A stretch of 60,159 nucleotides of DNA from JBILCM01 sp044353165 (GCA_044353165.1 JBILCM010000006.1:1-60159); one strand, 5' to 3'. Shown: positions 26,065-34,639, counted from the first letter of the stretch. Notes: a model not told the origin generated them from the letters alone. Made by a program: numbers and translations.

Positions 26065-26538
26065 TCAGCTTGGATTGAGTCGCTTGAGAACTGCAATTTC
26101 ATCACAGGAATGTTGCTTCTTACAGTGGATACAATCACGCCAAACTTTCTCTGGAAAAATATCTTTCGAAACAACGGAGAACCCATTGCGCTCAAAAAAA
26201 TCAACGGCATATGTGAGCGCCATAATTTTCGGAATGCCCCGTGCTTGAGCGCGTTGTGCCAATACATCCACAATTTTGCGTCCGATCCCTTGCCCTTTGA
26301 ATGCTGGGTCTAAACCTAGAGAACGAATCTCCACCAAATCAGGTCCTAATTGGGTCAGAGAACCGCACCCAATGACGCGATCATCCGATTGCGCAACAAC
26401 GAATGTATCGATTTGTTGAGCTAACATCTCCTTCGAGCGGGGCAACATAACGCCTTGATCTGCATAATTTTGAATCAGCTCGTACAATTGGTCTATATCT
26501 TCCATCGTCGCATCTCTGCATATGACGGTTTGCATCAT
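26065..26538 (-). CDS. GNAT N-acetyltransferase, ArgA-like
   Basis: A 157-residue GCN5-related acetyltransferase. The acetyl-CoA loop reads DPAFKGQGIGRKIVD, preceded by the beta4 strand LVEIRSLGLD. The closing region FFERNGFSVVSKDIFPEKVWRDCIHC resembles short-form N-acetylglutamate synthases or amino-acid acetyltransferases, but the substrate is uncertain. ATG at 26538 follows GGAG at 6 nt; an upstream GTG would contain the site. It ends just before the hrcA promoter and is transcribed in the same direction, downstream of hemW. Confidence 0.78.
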   Translation of the reverse strand: MMQTVICRDATMEDIDQLYELIQNYADQGVMLPRSKEMLAQQIDTFVVAQSDDRVIGCGSLTQLGPDLVEIRSLGLDPAFKGQGIGRKIVDVLAQRAQARGIPKIMALTYAVDFFERNGFSVVSKDIFPEKVWRDCIHCKKQHSCDEIAVLKRLNPS

Positions 26539-26598
26539 GCACAACTCCACACTTTCTAAGTGCCATTTATGAATAAATATACAATATATTGAATATTG

Positions 26599-27768
26599 TC
26601 ACAAGAGGAACGCCGCGAATACTTCATTGCCCAGATACACGCCTTGCTTGCTAAGCCGGTACCCGTATGGTGTGGTCTCCAACAGTTGTTGATCAAGCAG
26701 ACGTCTAAACACAACTCCAAACACATCATCACAGGAGACGCCGAATTGTGCGAAGAAATCTCGCTTATCAATACCTTGCAACAAACGTAGTCCGACCATC
26801 ATAAAATCTTCCATCGCTTCCTTCTTTGAAACAACGGTGCTTTCCAACAAAGGCAATCCGAGTTTCACCGCGTCTATGTATGCTTGTATCGCTTTGACAT
26901 TCACATGACGGATTCCCTTCACATACCCATGCGCGCCCGCGCCCAACCCGTAGTAACTTTCATTACGCCAATATACTGTGTTATGTTTGCTTGAAAAGCC
27001 AGATTTAGCAAAATTACTGACTTCGTACTGCTCATAACCCGAAGATTTCATGCACTCCAAAATTCGCGCAAACATGGCGACCTCAATATCTTCTTCCGGC
27101 AATGGCAATTCACCGCGTTCATATAATGAGTGAAACAATGTATGCTCTTCTACCTTCAAGCTATAAATCGAATAATGCGGCAATCCAAGTGCCAAAGCGC
27201 GTTGCAGCGATGCATCAACCTGTTCCACTGTCTGGTTCGGCAAACCAAACATCAAATCGATCGAAATATTGGAGAATCCGGCATCACGTGCATACGTCAA
27301 ACTTTGATACACATCATCGACAGAATGAATTCTGCCGATTCCTGCCAACAACGCATCATCAAAAGATTGCACGCCAAACGATATGCGATTGACACCTCCA
27401 GACCGCATCGCTTTTAACAAGGCCGGATGGGTCGTTCCAGGGTTCGCTTCCATTGTAAATTCAACATCAGCCGAACGGTTAGGAAAATGTCGCGATACAT
27501 CATCTAGAAAACGCTTCATCTGTTGCGGACTTAAGACCGTAGGCGTTCCCCCGCCAACAAAGATTGTGCGAATCACACCCGGCGGCGTAGCTCGCACGAC
27601 CATGGCCATCTCATGCTCTAATGCGTCAAGATACGCATCCACAGGTTGACCCTTCAGAACGTACGAATTAAAATCACAATAATGGCATTTGTTCGTGCAA
27701 AAAGGGATATGAATATAGACCGCTTCTGGCGTTTCCCGGTGTTGTCGCACCACTGCACCCCCTGGCAT
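26599..27768 (-). CDS. hemW: Radical-SAM heme chaperone HemW
   Basis: A 389-residue radical-SAM protein once annotated as oxygen-independent coproporphyrinogen oxidase. The iron-sulfur cysteines are C24, C28 and C31 in PFCTNKCHYCDF, with a Phe where true HemN has a fourth Cys, which marks HemW. GGGTPT and a C-terminal HemN-type domain follow. It is thought to insert heme into respiratory enzymes. The start is placed at ATG 27768 because the preceding region forms a GC-rich hairpin; a GTG at 27747-27749 next to GGGGTG is another option. hemW after lepA is common in Bacillota. Confidence 0.9.
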   Translation of the reverse strand: MPGGAVVRQHRETPEAVYIHIPFCTNKCHYCDFNSYVLKGQPVDAYLDALEHEMAMVVRATPPGVIRTIFVGGGTPTVLSPQQMKRFLDDVSRHFPNRSADVEFTMEANPGTTHPALLKAMRSGGVNRISFGVQSFDDALLAGIGRIHSVDDVYQSLTYARDAGFSNISIDLMFGLPNQTVEQVDASLQRALALGLPHYSIYSLKVEEHTLFHSLYERGELPLPEEDIEVAMFARILECMKSSGYEQYEVSNFAKSGFSSKHNTVYWRNESYYGLGAGAHGYVKGIRHVNVKAIQAYIDAVKLGLPLLESTVVSKKEAMEDFMMVGLRLLQGIDKRDFFAQFGVSCDDVFGVVFRRLLDQQLLETTPYGYRLSKQGVYLGNEVFAAFLL

Positions 27769-27773
27769 GAGAA

Positions 27774-27794
27774 ACCCCGACACGCGGTCGGGGT
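27774..27794 (-). terminator. GC-rich hairpin between lepA and hemW
   Basis: Arms ACCCCGAC (27774-27781) and GTCGGGGT (27787-27794) with a 5-nt loop. Only TTTCTC follows on the minus strand, so it may be a partial terminator that reduces hemW relative to lepA. Confidence 0.5.
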
Positions 27795-27802
27795 ATTCTG
27801 AT

Positions 27803-29617
27803 TTACTCCTCGATCTTCAGCACAGCCATGAATGCTTCTTGTGGAACCTCGACGGAACCAACCTGCTTCATGCGCTTTTTTCCCTCTTTTTGCTTTTCTA
27901 AAAGTTTTCTTTTGCGCGAAATATCGCCGCCATAACATTTGGCTAAGACATTCTTGCGCATCGCTTTGACGCTTTCACGAGCAACCACTTTCTGCCCAAT
28001 GGTCGCTTGAATGGGAACTTCAAACATCTGACGAGGAATAATATCTTTTAGTTTCTCACAAAGAATGCGTCCCCGGTTGTACGCATTGTCTCGGTGGACG
28101 ATAAAAGAGAGCGCGTCCACTTTCTCATTGTTCAGCAGGATGTCCATTTTCACCAAATTCGACCGTTTGTAACCGGAAACCTCATAATCGAAGGAGGCAT
28201 ATCCCTTCGTACGGGACTTTAATTGGTCGAAGAAATCATATACGATCTCCGACAGCGGAATGTCGTAAATTAACGTCACTCGGGTGGTGTCCAAATATTG
28301 CATGTCGATAAAATCGCCGCGCTTCATCTGGCACAATTCCATAATGGGCCCCACAAAGTCTTTTGGAACGATAATAGACGCCTTCACATAAGGCTCTTCT
28401 ATGCGATCGATTTTTTGCTGTTCTGGCATGTTTGCCGGATTATCGATATCGATGACTTCGTCGTTCGTCATATACACCTTAAACACAACACTTGGTGCCG
28501 TTGTGAGCAACGGTATATTAAATTCTCGTTCGATCCGCTCTTGAATGATTTCCATGTGCAATAAGCCTAGGAACCCGCATCGAAACCCGAAGCCAAGCGC
28601 TTGTGAAGTCTCCGGCTCATATCGTAGCGACGCATCGTTGAGTTCAAGTTTCTCCAATGCCTCACGCAAACCTGTATAATCTGCTGTATCAATCGGGTAA
28701 AGTCCACAGAATACCATCGGATTAATGCGTCGATATCCTGGCAACGGCTCGAGTGTGGGATGCTTAGCATCGGTAATCGTATCGCCAACACGCGTATCCT
28801 TGACATTCTTGATCCCCGCAACGACAAAACCGACGTCTCCCGCCTGCAATTCATCCACGGTGGACATTTTTGGTCGGAACGCGCCTACTTCAATAACTTC
28901 AAACTCTTTCTCCGTGGCCATAAAACGTATTTTCGAACCGGCCTTGATCACACCATCGATGACACGAACATAGACAATAACACCTTTGTAAGGATCATAA
29001 TGAGAGTCGAAAATAAGCGCCTTAATCGTCCCCATCGCATCCCCCGCAGGAGCGGGAATTTTCTGAACAATCTGTTCGAGTATTTCTTTAATACCAATGC
29101 CTGATTTCCCAGAAGCAAGGACAGCCTCACTGGCATCAAGCCCAATTACATCTTCGATTTCTTGTCGAACACGCTCAGGTTCTGCACTCGGCAAATCGAT
29201 CTTATTGATGACGGGAACAATCTCAAGATTGTTATCCAATGCAAGATAGACATTCGCTAGCGTCTGTGCTTCAATGCCTTGCGCAGCATCAACAACAAGG
29301 ATTGCACCTTCGCAAGCCGCTAGACTGCGCGACACCTCATAGGTAAAATCTACATGTCCTGGTGTATCGATCAGGTTTAGTGTATACAATTCGCCATCAT
29401 CTGATTTGTATTTCAGGCGAACCGCTTGCAGCTTTATCGTGATTCCACGTTCCCGCTCCAGATCCATCTGATCGAGCAGTTGATCCTGCATGTCCCGTTT
29501 TTCAACAGCGCCGGTAAATTCCAGAATGCGGTCGGCCAATGTCGATTTCCCATGATCAATATGAGCAATAATGCAGAAGTTGCGAACTTTACTTTGACGC
29601 GCTTGCGTTGGACCCAT
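27803..29617 (-). CDS. lepA: Elongation factor 4 (LepA)
   Basis: A 604-residue translational GTPase that acts on the 70S ribosome and influences initiation and back-translocation. The P loop AHIDHGKSTL is near residue 20, followed by DTPGHVDF and NKIDLP. EF-G-like domains II, III and V follow, then the LepA-specific C-terminal domain ending with RMKQVGSVEVPQEAFMAVL. The ATG is preceded by GGGGTG. It is the first gene of lepA-hemW behind a strong promoter. Confidence 0.97.
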   Translation of the reverse strand: MGPTQARQSKVRNFCIIAHIDHGKSTLADRILEFTGAVEKRDMQDQLLDQMDLERERGITIKLQAVRLKYKSDDGELYTLNLIDTPGHVDFTYEVSRSLAACEGAILVVDAAQGIEAQTLANVYLALDNNLEIVPVINKIDLPSAEPERVRQEIEDVIGLDASEAVLASGKSGIGIKEILEQIVQKIPAPAGDAMGTIKALIFDSHYDPYKGVIVYVRVIDGVIKAGSKIRFMATEKEFEVIEVGAFRPKMSTVDELQAGDVGFVVAGIKNVKDTRVGDTITDAKHPTLEPLPGYRRINPMVFCGLYPIDTADYTGLREALEKLELNDASLRYEPETSQALGFGFRCGFLGLLHMEIIQERIEREFNIPLLTTAPSVVFKVYMTNDEVIDIDNPANMPEQQKIDRIEEPYVKASIIVPKDFVGPIMELCQMKRGDFIDMQYLDTTRVTLIYDIPLSEIVYDFFDQLKSRTKGYASFDYEVSGYKRSNLVKMDILLNNEKVDALSFIVHRDNAYNRGRILCEKLKDIIPRQMFEVPIQATIGQKVVARESVKAMRKNVLAKCYGGDISRKRKLLEKQKEGKKRMKQVGSVEVPQEAFMAVLKIEE

Positions 29618-29655
29618 AAGTCACCCCATGATGGATTTTGCCGTATATCCTTTAT

Positions 29656-29684
29656 ATTATACCAATATGGGTGACTCTGGGCAA
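29656..29684 (-). promoter_or_regulatory. Sigma-A promoter of lepA
   Basis: On the minus strand TTGCCC (29679-29684), 17 nt, TATAAT (29656-29661), about 40 nt before the lepA ATG. Confidence 0.75.
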
Positions 29685-29709
29685 AATGTAGTTGCTCACA
29701 TGCCGAGCA

Positions 29710-29973
29710 TTAGTGCATCATCGCTTCGAAAAAGTTCGTCACCATATGTATCACTTGTTGCGCACACCACCTTAATGCGTCGCCCACTTTCACGATCAGA
29801 TGGTGAATGAATGAAATCTCTTGGACGTCCGTCGTCTCTATGACGACGGATGGTTCAATAGGTGGAACAGGTGGGACGACACTTGTTGAGGCACCGTCAA
29901 TCCCAAACAACAAGCTTAGAATTATGAGAAGTGAGAGACTTAGTGCACTGCCATTGAGCATGCGATTCATCAT
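29710..29973 (-). CDS. Small exported or membrane protein coupled to spoIIP
   Basis: An 87-residue protein not recognised as a known family. It has an N-terminal signal or anchor (MMNRMLNGSALSLSLLIILS and onward, hydrophobic to about residue 23), a Pro/Val-rich linker VVPPVPPIEPSVV, and an amphipathic C-terminal half with a Trp-Cys step (LRWCAQQVIHMV). The start codon overlaps the spoIIP stop codon in an ATGA, which implies translational coupling. It has no other promoter in view. A role in engulfment or in the mother-cell membrane together with SpoIIP is inference from context. Confidence 0.6.
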   Translation of the reverse strand: MMNRMLNGSALSLSLLIILSLLFGIDGASTSVVPPVPPIEPSVVIETTDVQEISFIHHLIVKVGDALRWCAQQVIHMVTNFFEAMMH

Positions 29974-30773
29974 AAGCGCCTTGGCGATCCGGAGTTCACT
30001 CGCTTAGCGGCAACAATCTGCTCGGAGATAATCACGGATAAAAGATCAATCGTACGATACGATTCTTCTAATGTATTATCAATACCGCCAACTTCAATTA
30101 ACAAACTCGTTGGGGAAATGGATTGATTGTATTCACCGTGTCCGTGCTTGGCACTTTTGTTTAGAACGCCCTTTGATAACCCAGGCACTTTGGCATTGAG
30201 CGCTTCGTGGATCGCTTGAGCGAAAGCTTCATTCATTTTCCATTTTGGATTCCCTTTGCCGACCACAAAATAGACTTGGGCATAGGTTGTTCCGCTGACC
30301 TTAATCGTGGTGTGTTCCCTGCGCTGGGAATCACGATGAATATCAAAAAAGTAAGCGAGTTGATTGTTTACTGCTAGTGCCTCTCGAATACTTGTGAGTG
30401 AATATTTGTAGGAAAAACTATATTCAAACGATGGAATGACCGATGCATAGTCACGGCTGGAAAGCGCAGTTTCAATCCCTAGGTTTTCAAGTTTGGCCTT
30501 CAATCTTTTTCCTAGTAAGGTTACATTCATGGTTTCATCGAAAGCTTCCTTCACTTTATGTTTACCTTTCTCCCGCAGCTCCGGAAGCCAAGATTCACGA
30601 TTGTGAGAGTGATAAATAAAAGCAATTTTAGGATTGTTCGTTATGTTTACCTTTGGCTTCTGTTGAACAGCAGAGGAAGACGCTGTGGAATAAGCGCTCA
30701 TGGCCTCAGAATTCCATACGCCTGTGAAGGCAACAATGACTACAATCATCAAGCTCGCAATCTTTCTTTTCAT
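29970..30773 (-). CDS. spoIIP: Stage II sporulation protein P, short form
   Basis: A 267-residue cell-wall hydrolase (amidase and endopeptidase) needed for septal thinning and engulfment with SpoIID and SpoIIM. An N-terminal membrane anchor is at about 5-22. The catalytic domain starts at about 50 with KIAFIYHSHNRESWLP and contains YFFDIHRDSQRR and LLIEVGGIDNTLEE, the metal-binding regions. B. subtilis SpoIIP is about 400 residues, so the linker between anchor and catalytic domain is reduced here. ATG at 30773 follows GAGAGGGA. It follows gpr in the usual order, but a hairpin lies between. Confidence 0.92.
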   Translation of the reverse strand: MKRKIASLMIVVIVAFTGVWNSEAMSAYSTASSSAVQQKPKVNITNNPKIAFIYHSHNRESWLPELREKGKHKVKEAFDETMNVTLLGKRLKAKLENLGIETALSSRDYASVIPSFEYSFSYKYSLTSIREALAVNNQLAYFFDIHRDSQRREHTTIKVSGTTYAQVYFVVGKGNPKWKMNEAFAQAIHEALNAKVPGLSKGVLNKSAKHGHGEYNQSISPTSLLIEVGGIDNTLEESYRTIDLLSVIISEQIVAAKRVNSGSPRRL

Positions 30774-30831
30774 CGAGCGCATTCCCTCTCTTCTTGTAAA
30801 CTATTCATAGTTTATGAGAAGGTTGAGAGAA

Positions 30832-30858
30832 TAGAACCGGCTTGTACAAGCGGTTCTA
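30832..30858 (-). terminator. Hairpin between gpr and spoIIP
   Basis: A near-perfect palindrome with arms TAGAACCG and CGGTTCTA around GGCTTGTACAAGC-like bases. On the minus strand TTCTCTC follows, which is only a weak U tract, so it is a probable rather than certain terminator of gpr. Confidence 0.5.
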
Positions 30859-30883
30859 CATGACGAATATTGTATTGCATTCG

Positions 30884-31888
30884 TTAATGCGTATAGGCGG
30901 ATACATTGTGTAGATCAACAGCATCATGCAATGCAGCGTTCAGACCGGTGGCAATAATGTTGGCAATATCTTCGATGAATTGATCGATTTCCTTCGGTGT
31001 TACCAGAAGATTGTGCCCTAGCGGGTCCAAAACCTCACGGACCATCCCGAGGCGATCTTCCTCCGTCATCTCAGGCAGTATGCCCAAAATCGCGGCGGTA
31101 TTGCCTGTCTGTTTGCCAAAATTCCTTGATAACAGCTCAATCGTTGAATTCACAATGGTGGAAGCATACACTACCGTGGGTACGCCAATGGCAATCACAG
31201 GCACACCTAGGGATTGTTGTGTGATGCCTTTGCGCTTATTGCCAATCCCGGATCCAGGATGAATGCCCGTATCGGCAATCTGAATCGTTGTATTGACGCG
31301 TTCCAATGCCTTTGATGCGAGTGCATCAATAGCAATCACAAGATCCGGTTTTGATTTTTCCACGATCCCCTGCACGATTTCGCTCGTTTCGATACCCGTA
31401 ATTCCCAATACACCCGGGGCGACTGCGCTCACTTGTCGATAACCAGACCCGACTTGTTCGGGCATGAGTTCAAAATAATGCCGGGTGACCATCACATTCT
31501 CGACTACGATTGGACCTAGAGCATCCGGCGTTACATTCCAGTTGCCCAACCCGACGATAAGTACTTTCGCATCTTTTGAAACACCGGCATATTTTAAATA
31601 TGTTTCAAAATGTTGTGCAAATAAGGCAGCCACTCGATCCTGCAATACGCTGTCTTTGTTTCGCAACGCCGGTGATTCAATGGTCATATACCGTCCCTGT
31701 GCCTTACCAAGCGCCTTCGCTCCATCATCGGTAGTGACATGGATAAAGGTAATCTGCACATCATCTTCATGAAAGGTTTTGATGTCAACCCCAGGGATGG
31801 TATCCCCGTGCGTGGCGGAGGCCATTTCTTTGGCTTCCAGGGCAAGATCTGTTCTTGTGGAATAGAGGCTGAGATTATTTTTTGTCAT
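30884..31888 (-). CDS. gpr: Germination protease GPR
   Basis: A 334-residue aspartic-type protease that degrades small acid-soluble spore proteins at germination. It is made as a zymogen; the propeptide processing region is LYSTRTDLALEA at about 8-19. Conserved stretches include VLIVGLGNWNVTPDALGP, DALASKALERVNTTIQI and DTGIHPGSGIGNKRKG. ATG at 31888 is used; a GTG four codons earlier is too close to GGAAGG. It has a sigma-G-like promoter and is divergent from rpsT, as in other spore formers. Confidence 0.95.
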   Translation of the reverse strand: MTKNNLSLYSTRTDLALEAKEMASATHGDTIPGVDIKTFHEDDVQITFIHVTTDDGAKALGKAQGRYMTIESPALRNKDSVLQDRVAALFAQHFETYLKYAGVSKDAKVLIVGLGNWNVTPDALGPIVVENVMVTRHYFELMPEQVGSGYRQVSAVAPGVLGITGIETSEIVQGIVEKSKPDLVIAIDALASKALERVNTTIQIADTGIHPGSGIGNKRKGITQQSLGVPVIAIGVPTVVYASTIVNSTIELLSRNFGKQTGNTAAILGILPEMTEEDRLGMVREVLDPLGHNLLVTPKEIDQFIEDIANIIATGLNAALHDAVDLHNVSAYTH

Positions 31889-31927
31889 AGGCGAAGACAC
31901 ACCTTCCCTGATTATGGCGTTCCTTAC

Positions 31928-31957
31928 TATTGTGCAATGCTGTCGATGAAGTTATGC
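31928..31957 (-). promoter_or_regulatory. Sigma-G-like promoter of gpr
   Basis: On the minus strand GCATA (31953-31957), 18 nt, CACAATA (31928-31934). This is close to the sigma-G consensus, with one mismatch in the -10 box. GPR is sigma-G-dependent in B. subtilis. Confidence 0.6.
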
Positions 31958-31993
31958 AACAGAAGCTACCAAAAGCATAAACAGAAAAATAAG

Positions 31994-32022
31994 TTGCTTT
32001 TTCAAGAAGGGATGGATATAAT
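31994..32022 (+). promoter_or_regulatory. Sigma-A promoter of rpsT
   Basis: TTGCTT (31994-31999), 17 nt, TATAAT (32017-32022). It overlaps the divergent gpr upstream region. Confidence 0.8.
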
Positions 32023-32053
32023 TTAGTTTGTTGTTTCAAGGAGGTGAATCGAC

Positions 32054-32326
32054 ATGCCAAACATTAAGTCAGCCATTAAACGTGCCAAACAAAGCGAGAA
32101 ACGCCGCTTACATAACGCTTCTCAGAAATCTGCCTTGCGCACCGCTGTGAAAGCAGCAGAAGTGGCAACGTCGCACAATGATGTGGACCAGGCTAAAGGT
32201 GCCCTCTTGAACGCAACAAAGAAACTTGACAAAGCCGTAACGAAAGGCTTGATTCACAAGAATGCGGCAGCTCGCAAGAAATCCCGTTTAGCCAAGAAAG
32301 TCAATGCCATGCAAGCTCAAGCATAA
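32054..32326 (+). CDS. rpsT: Small ribosomal subunit protein bS20
   Basis: A 90-residue basic protein that binds 16S rRNA early in 30S assembly. It is entirely helical with the family pattern NIKSAIKRAKQSEKRR at the start and HKNAAARKKSRLAKKVN near the end. AAGGAGG precedes the ATG. It is a single-gene unit with its own strong promoter and terminator, convergent on holA, an arrangement shared with Bacillus. Confidence 0.98.
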   Translation: MPNIKSAIKRAKQSEKRRLHNASQKSALRTAVKAAEVATSHNDVDQAKGALLNATKKLDKAVTKGLIHKNAAARKKSRLAKKVNAMQAQA

Positions 32327-32343
32327 TGAATTATAAATAAAGC

Positions 32344-32378
32344 AAGGGTCCTCTTGTCCTAAGAGCGACCCTTTTTCT
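32344..32378 (+). terminator. Terminator of rpsT
   Basis: Arms AAGGGTC (32344-32350) and GACCCTT (32367-32373) with inner CTCTT/AGAG pairing, then TTTTTCT. It also lies just before the end of holA on the other strand. Confidence 0.85.
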
Positions 32379-32391
32379 ATGGTTAGTCATG

Positions 32392-33438
32392 TTATTCCAC
32401 TCTCTGAAGTGTGGTTTTTATTGCACTGAATCGGAGAATGAACAACTCAATACCTAACACCTTATCAATCGTTCCTGTTTTTATTGCCATATCGAGTTGA
32501 GCCAATTCGTTCATTACGTCCATTAAAGTCTCAATGTCAAAGCGCTTTGCCTGTGCACTAGCTAATTGCACTGGATACGGATGAGATCGCAAAGTGGCAA
32601 CCATCTGTGTTTGCGAAAACCCACGTTTGTTTAATTCATAAACATGGATGATGAGCCGAAATTGGCGGGCAAGCATCATTAACACTTTGATCGGTTCTTC
32701 TTTTTTGTTCAATAAACGATGGAAAAGGGTCATGGCTTGCTCAGCATGTTTGTTCGTAATCGCACGGATTAAATCGAAGATATCCTCTTCCGTCGCCCGA
32801 ATCGTCAAGGCCTCAATCGTCTCTTTGCGAATCGTCTCGCCATGGCCTACAAAAAGCGCGCATTTTTCGATCTCAGAAGCAAGGAGTGCACACTGCGTGC
32901 CGACTCGTTCAATTAACATTGCAACAGCATCCGTTTCTATTACAACCCCTTTGGCCGTCGCTTTCTTCTGAATCCATTGGCTCAACTCATCAAACTTTAA
33001 TTTTGGGAATGACAAGGTTACGGCCGAATGCTTTGCATTTTTGACCACTTTCTTTCGTTCATCGAGTTTGTCCACAGATGTATATAGAACGAGCGTAACA
33101 TCCTCTGCCGGATTTAGTATGTATTCAATGAGCGCCTCCGTGTGATGCACAACCTTCGAAGTATCTTTCTCACCCGTTAAAAACTGAGCATTGGATGCAA
33201 TAACAAGTTTTCGTGTTGCAAGGAATGCTGGCGTTCGTGCATCTTCTAGAACAACTTCAAGCGGTGTCTCGCTAAGATCATATCGACTAAGTGTAAAATC
33301 TCTTGTCGAAGGCTCTACCGCTTTGGAGACGAGCAGATCGATCCATTCACGCATAATGAACGTCTCAGTGCCAAACAAAACATATATTGGCCGAAAAATT
33401 CCCTGGGACCATTCTCGTGCTGCCTGTTTGTAATCCAT
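32392..33438 (-). CDS. holA: DNA polymerase III subunit delta
   Basis: A 348-residue clamp-loader subunit that opens the beta sliding clamp. The AAA-like N-terminal part contains RPIYVLFGTETFIMREW, with no functional Walker A as usual for delta. The C-terminal collar domain contains KKEEPIKVLMMLARQFRLI and ends with LGIELFILRF. ATG at 33438 follows GGGAGTGGG. In Bacillus it lies next to comEC and rpsT; here a sigma/anti-sigma pair and a glycerate kinase gene separate it from comEC. Confidence 0.93.
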   Translation of the reverse strand: MDYKQAAREWSQGIFRPIYVLFGTETFIMREWIDLLVSKAVEPSTRDFTLSRYDLSETPLEVVLEDARTPAFLATRKLVIASNAQFLTGEKDTSKVVHHTEALIEYILNPAEDVTLVLYTSVDKLDERKKVVKNAKHSAVTLSFPKLKFDELSQWIQKKATAKGVVIETDAVAMLIERVGTQCALLASEIEKCALFVGHGETIRKETIEALTIRATEEDIFDLIRAITNKHAEQAMTLFHRLLNKKEEPIKVLMMLARQFRLIIHVYELNKRGFSQTQMVATLRSHPYPVQLASAQAKRFDIETLMDVMNELAQLDMAIKTGTIDKVLGIELFILRFSAIKTTLQRVE

Positions 33439-33501
33439 TGCACCCACTCCCTTGCACTGGTTATGTCTCAAATATACCCTCTTCATAGTATCGGAATTAA
33501 A

Positions 33502-33538
33502 GAATCGCGTCAAAGACCAGCGGCCTTTGACGCGATTC
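33502..33538 (-). terminator. Probable terminator of the sigma/anti-sigma operon
   Basis: A perfect 14-bp stem, GAATCGCGTCAAAG and CTTTGACGCGATTC with a 9-nt loop. On the minus strand TTTAATT follows. The stem is strong, the U tract short. Confidence 0.6.
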
Positions 33539-33555
33539 CTCGTTCCCAGCAGATC

Positions 33556-33614
33556 TATATAAACACCGGTAAGGAGCCCTAGGTAACTCCTCTTCAGCGG
33601 CTATTGTTTATATA
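33556..33614. repeat. Nested inverted repeat downstream of the anti-sigma gene
   Basis: Perfect outer arms TATATAAACA (33556-33565) and TGTTTATATA (33605-33614) enclose a second stem AGGAG/CTCCT around CCCTAGGTAA. Together with the adjacent hairpin it fills most of the 205-bp gap before holA. It has no U tract, so it is more likely an RNA structure or an operator than a terminator. Confidence 0.55.
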
Positions 33615-33643
33615 ATTTACGCAGGAGACGATCAACATGTGCC

Positions 33644-34639
33644 TCATTTATAAATCTCATTTTCGATCTTTGTTGCCATATTCACTTCGAATGTTCGGGA
33701 AGTTCCATCGGCGAGCGTTACAGAATACGTGAATTTATTATTTTCCCATGGTTGCAATTGAATGAGCACATCTGCGCGCCAATGGTAACTTGATTCAAAG
33801 AGTATGTCACCGTTCGCGTTGGTCACCTGTACCGATTGACTATCACTGTCAGTCATTCGCAAGGAGGCGGTTAGTGTACCATCCGTAGATACCAACACTG
33901 GAGTGGATTCAACTGGTGCCGAAGCCATTATGCCTGACCTTGCGGATTTTACCTGAATGCTATTTCTTTCATCCGTTTCCTGACTTACGTCCATCTTGGG
34001 GACAGCAACGTTGGCAGACGACTCCGCCTTGGACATTTCCTTGACCTCGTGTACTTGAGGCGCAGATGTGTTCGCCATTCTGCTATCTGGTGATTGTTCA
34101 ACAACGACGCTTTGTGTGTTATCTGCAACGGACTCCTTGCCCGGTATGTTTGATGACTCCGTCATACTTGATGACTCCATTGTTGCAGACGTGGCCGGGC
34201 TGGGAGGTTCAGCCATAACGGACTGTTGCACTGCATCGAGCGCTTTCGATTCACTCGCAAGCGGTTGAACCGATGGATTCATGGGTTCGGGCAACCCATT
34301 GACAATCAATAAACCAAGCACAACAGCCGCGCTCAAAGCGCCACTGGTTGTGAATAAGTGCTTCTTGTTGAGCCAACCTTGAACCATTCGGTTCATCTTC
34401 TGATGACCTGTAGCCGCATCAAGTTTCGCCAACTCGGGCAAGATGGCATCAACCAGACTATATGTGGGTACAACATTCGGCAAATTCATCAATCCGAGAT
34501 TCAAATGTTGCAAACGCGACTGCATTTGTGCACAAGCTTGACAAGATGCTGTATGTTCTGCAACCCGGCGATGTTCCTCTCCCAGAATGTTTTCATCCAA
34601 ATCACGCTGAATCAAATCGATCACCTCATCGCAATTCAT
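33644..34639 (-). CDS. Membrane anti-sigma factor with zinc-finger HC2 domain
   Basis: A 331-residue probable anti-sigma factor. The cytoplasmic N-terminus holds the zinc-binding HxxxCxxC at H29, C33 and C36, plus C3. A single membrane segment lies at about 96-116. The external part has a Ser/Met/Val-rich linker (about 120-250) and a compact C-terminal domain of about 75 residues rich in beta pattern (LTASLRMTDSDSQSVQV). It would hold the partner sigma factor inactive until the envelope is stressed. Its start overlaps the sigma gene stop by 4 nt. The external domain is not recognised. Confidence 0.82.
   Translation of the reverse strand: MNCDEVIDLIQRDLDENILGEEHRRVAEHTASCQACAQMQSRLQHLNLGLMNLPNVVPTYSLVDAILPELAKLDAATGHQKMNRMVQGWLNKKHLFTTSGALSAAVVLGLLIVNGLPEPMNPSVQPLASESKALDAVQQSVMAEPPSPATSATMESSSMTESSNIPGKESVADNTQSVVVEQSPDSRMANTSAPQVHEVKEMSKAESSANVAVPKMDVSQETDERNSIQVKSARSGIMASAPVESTPVLVSTDGTLTASLRMTDSDSQSVQVTNANGDILFESSYHWRADVLIQLQPWENNKFTYSVTLADGTSRTFEVNMATKIENEIYK

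Noticed and set aside
30801..30820. Sigma-E promoter for spoIIP
   Set aside because: CATAAACT (minus strand, 30809-30816) resembles a sigma-E -10, but no convincing -35 lies 13 to 15 nt upstream, so it was not listed as a feature.
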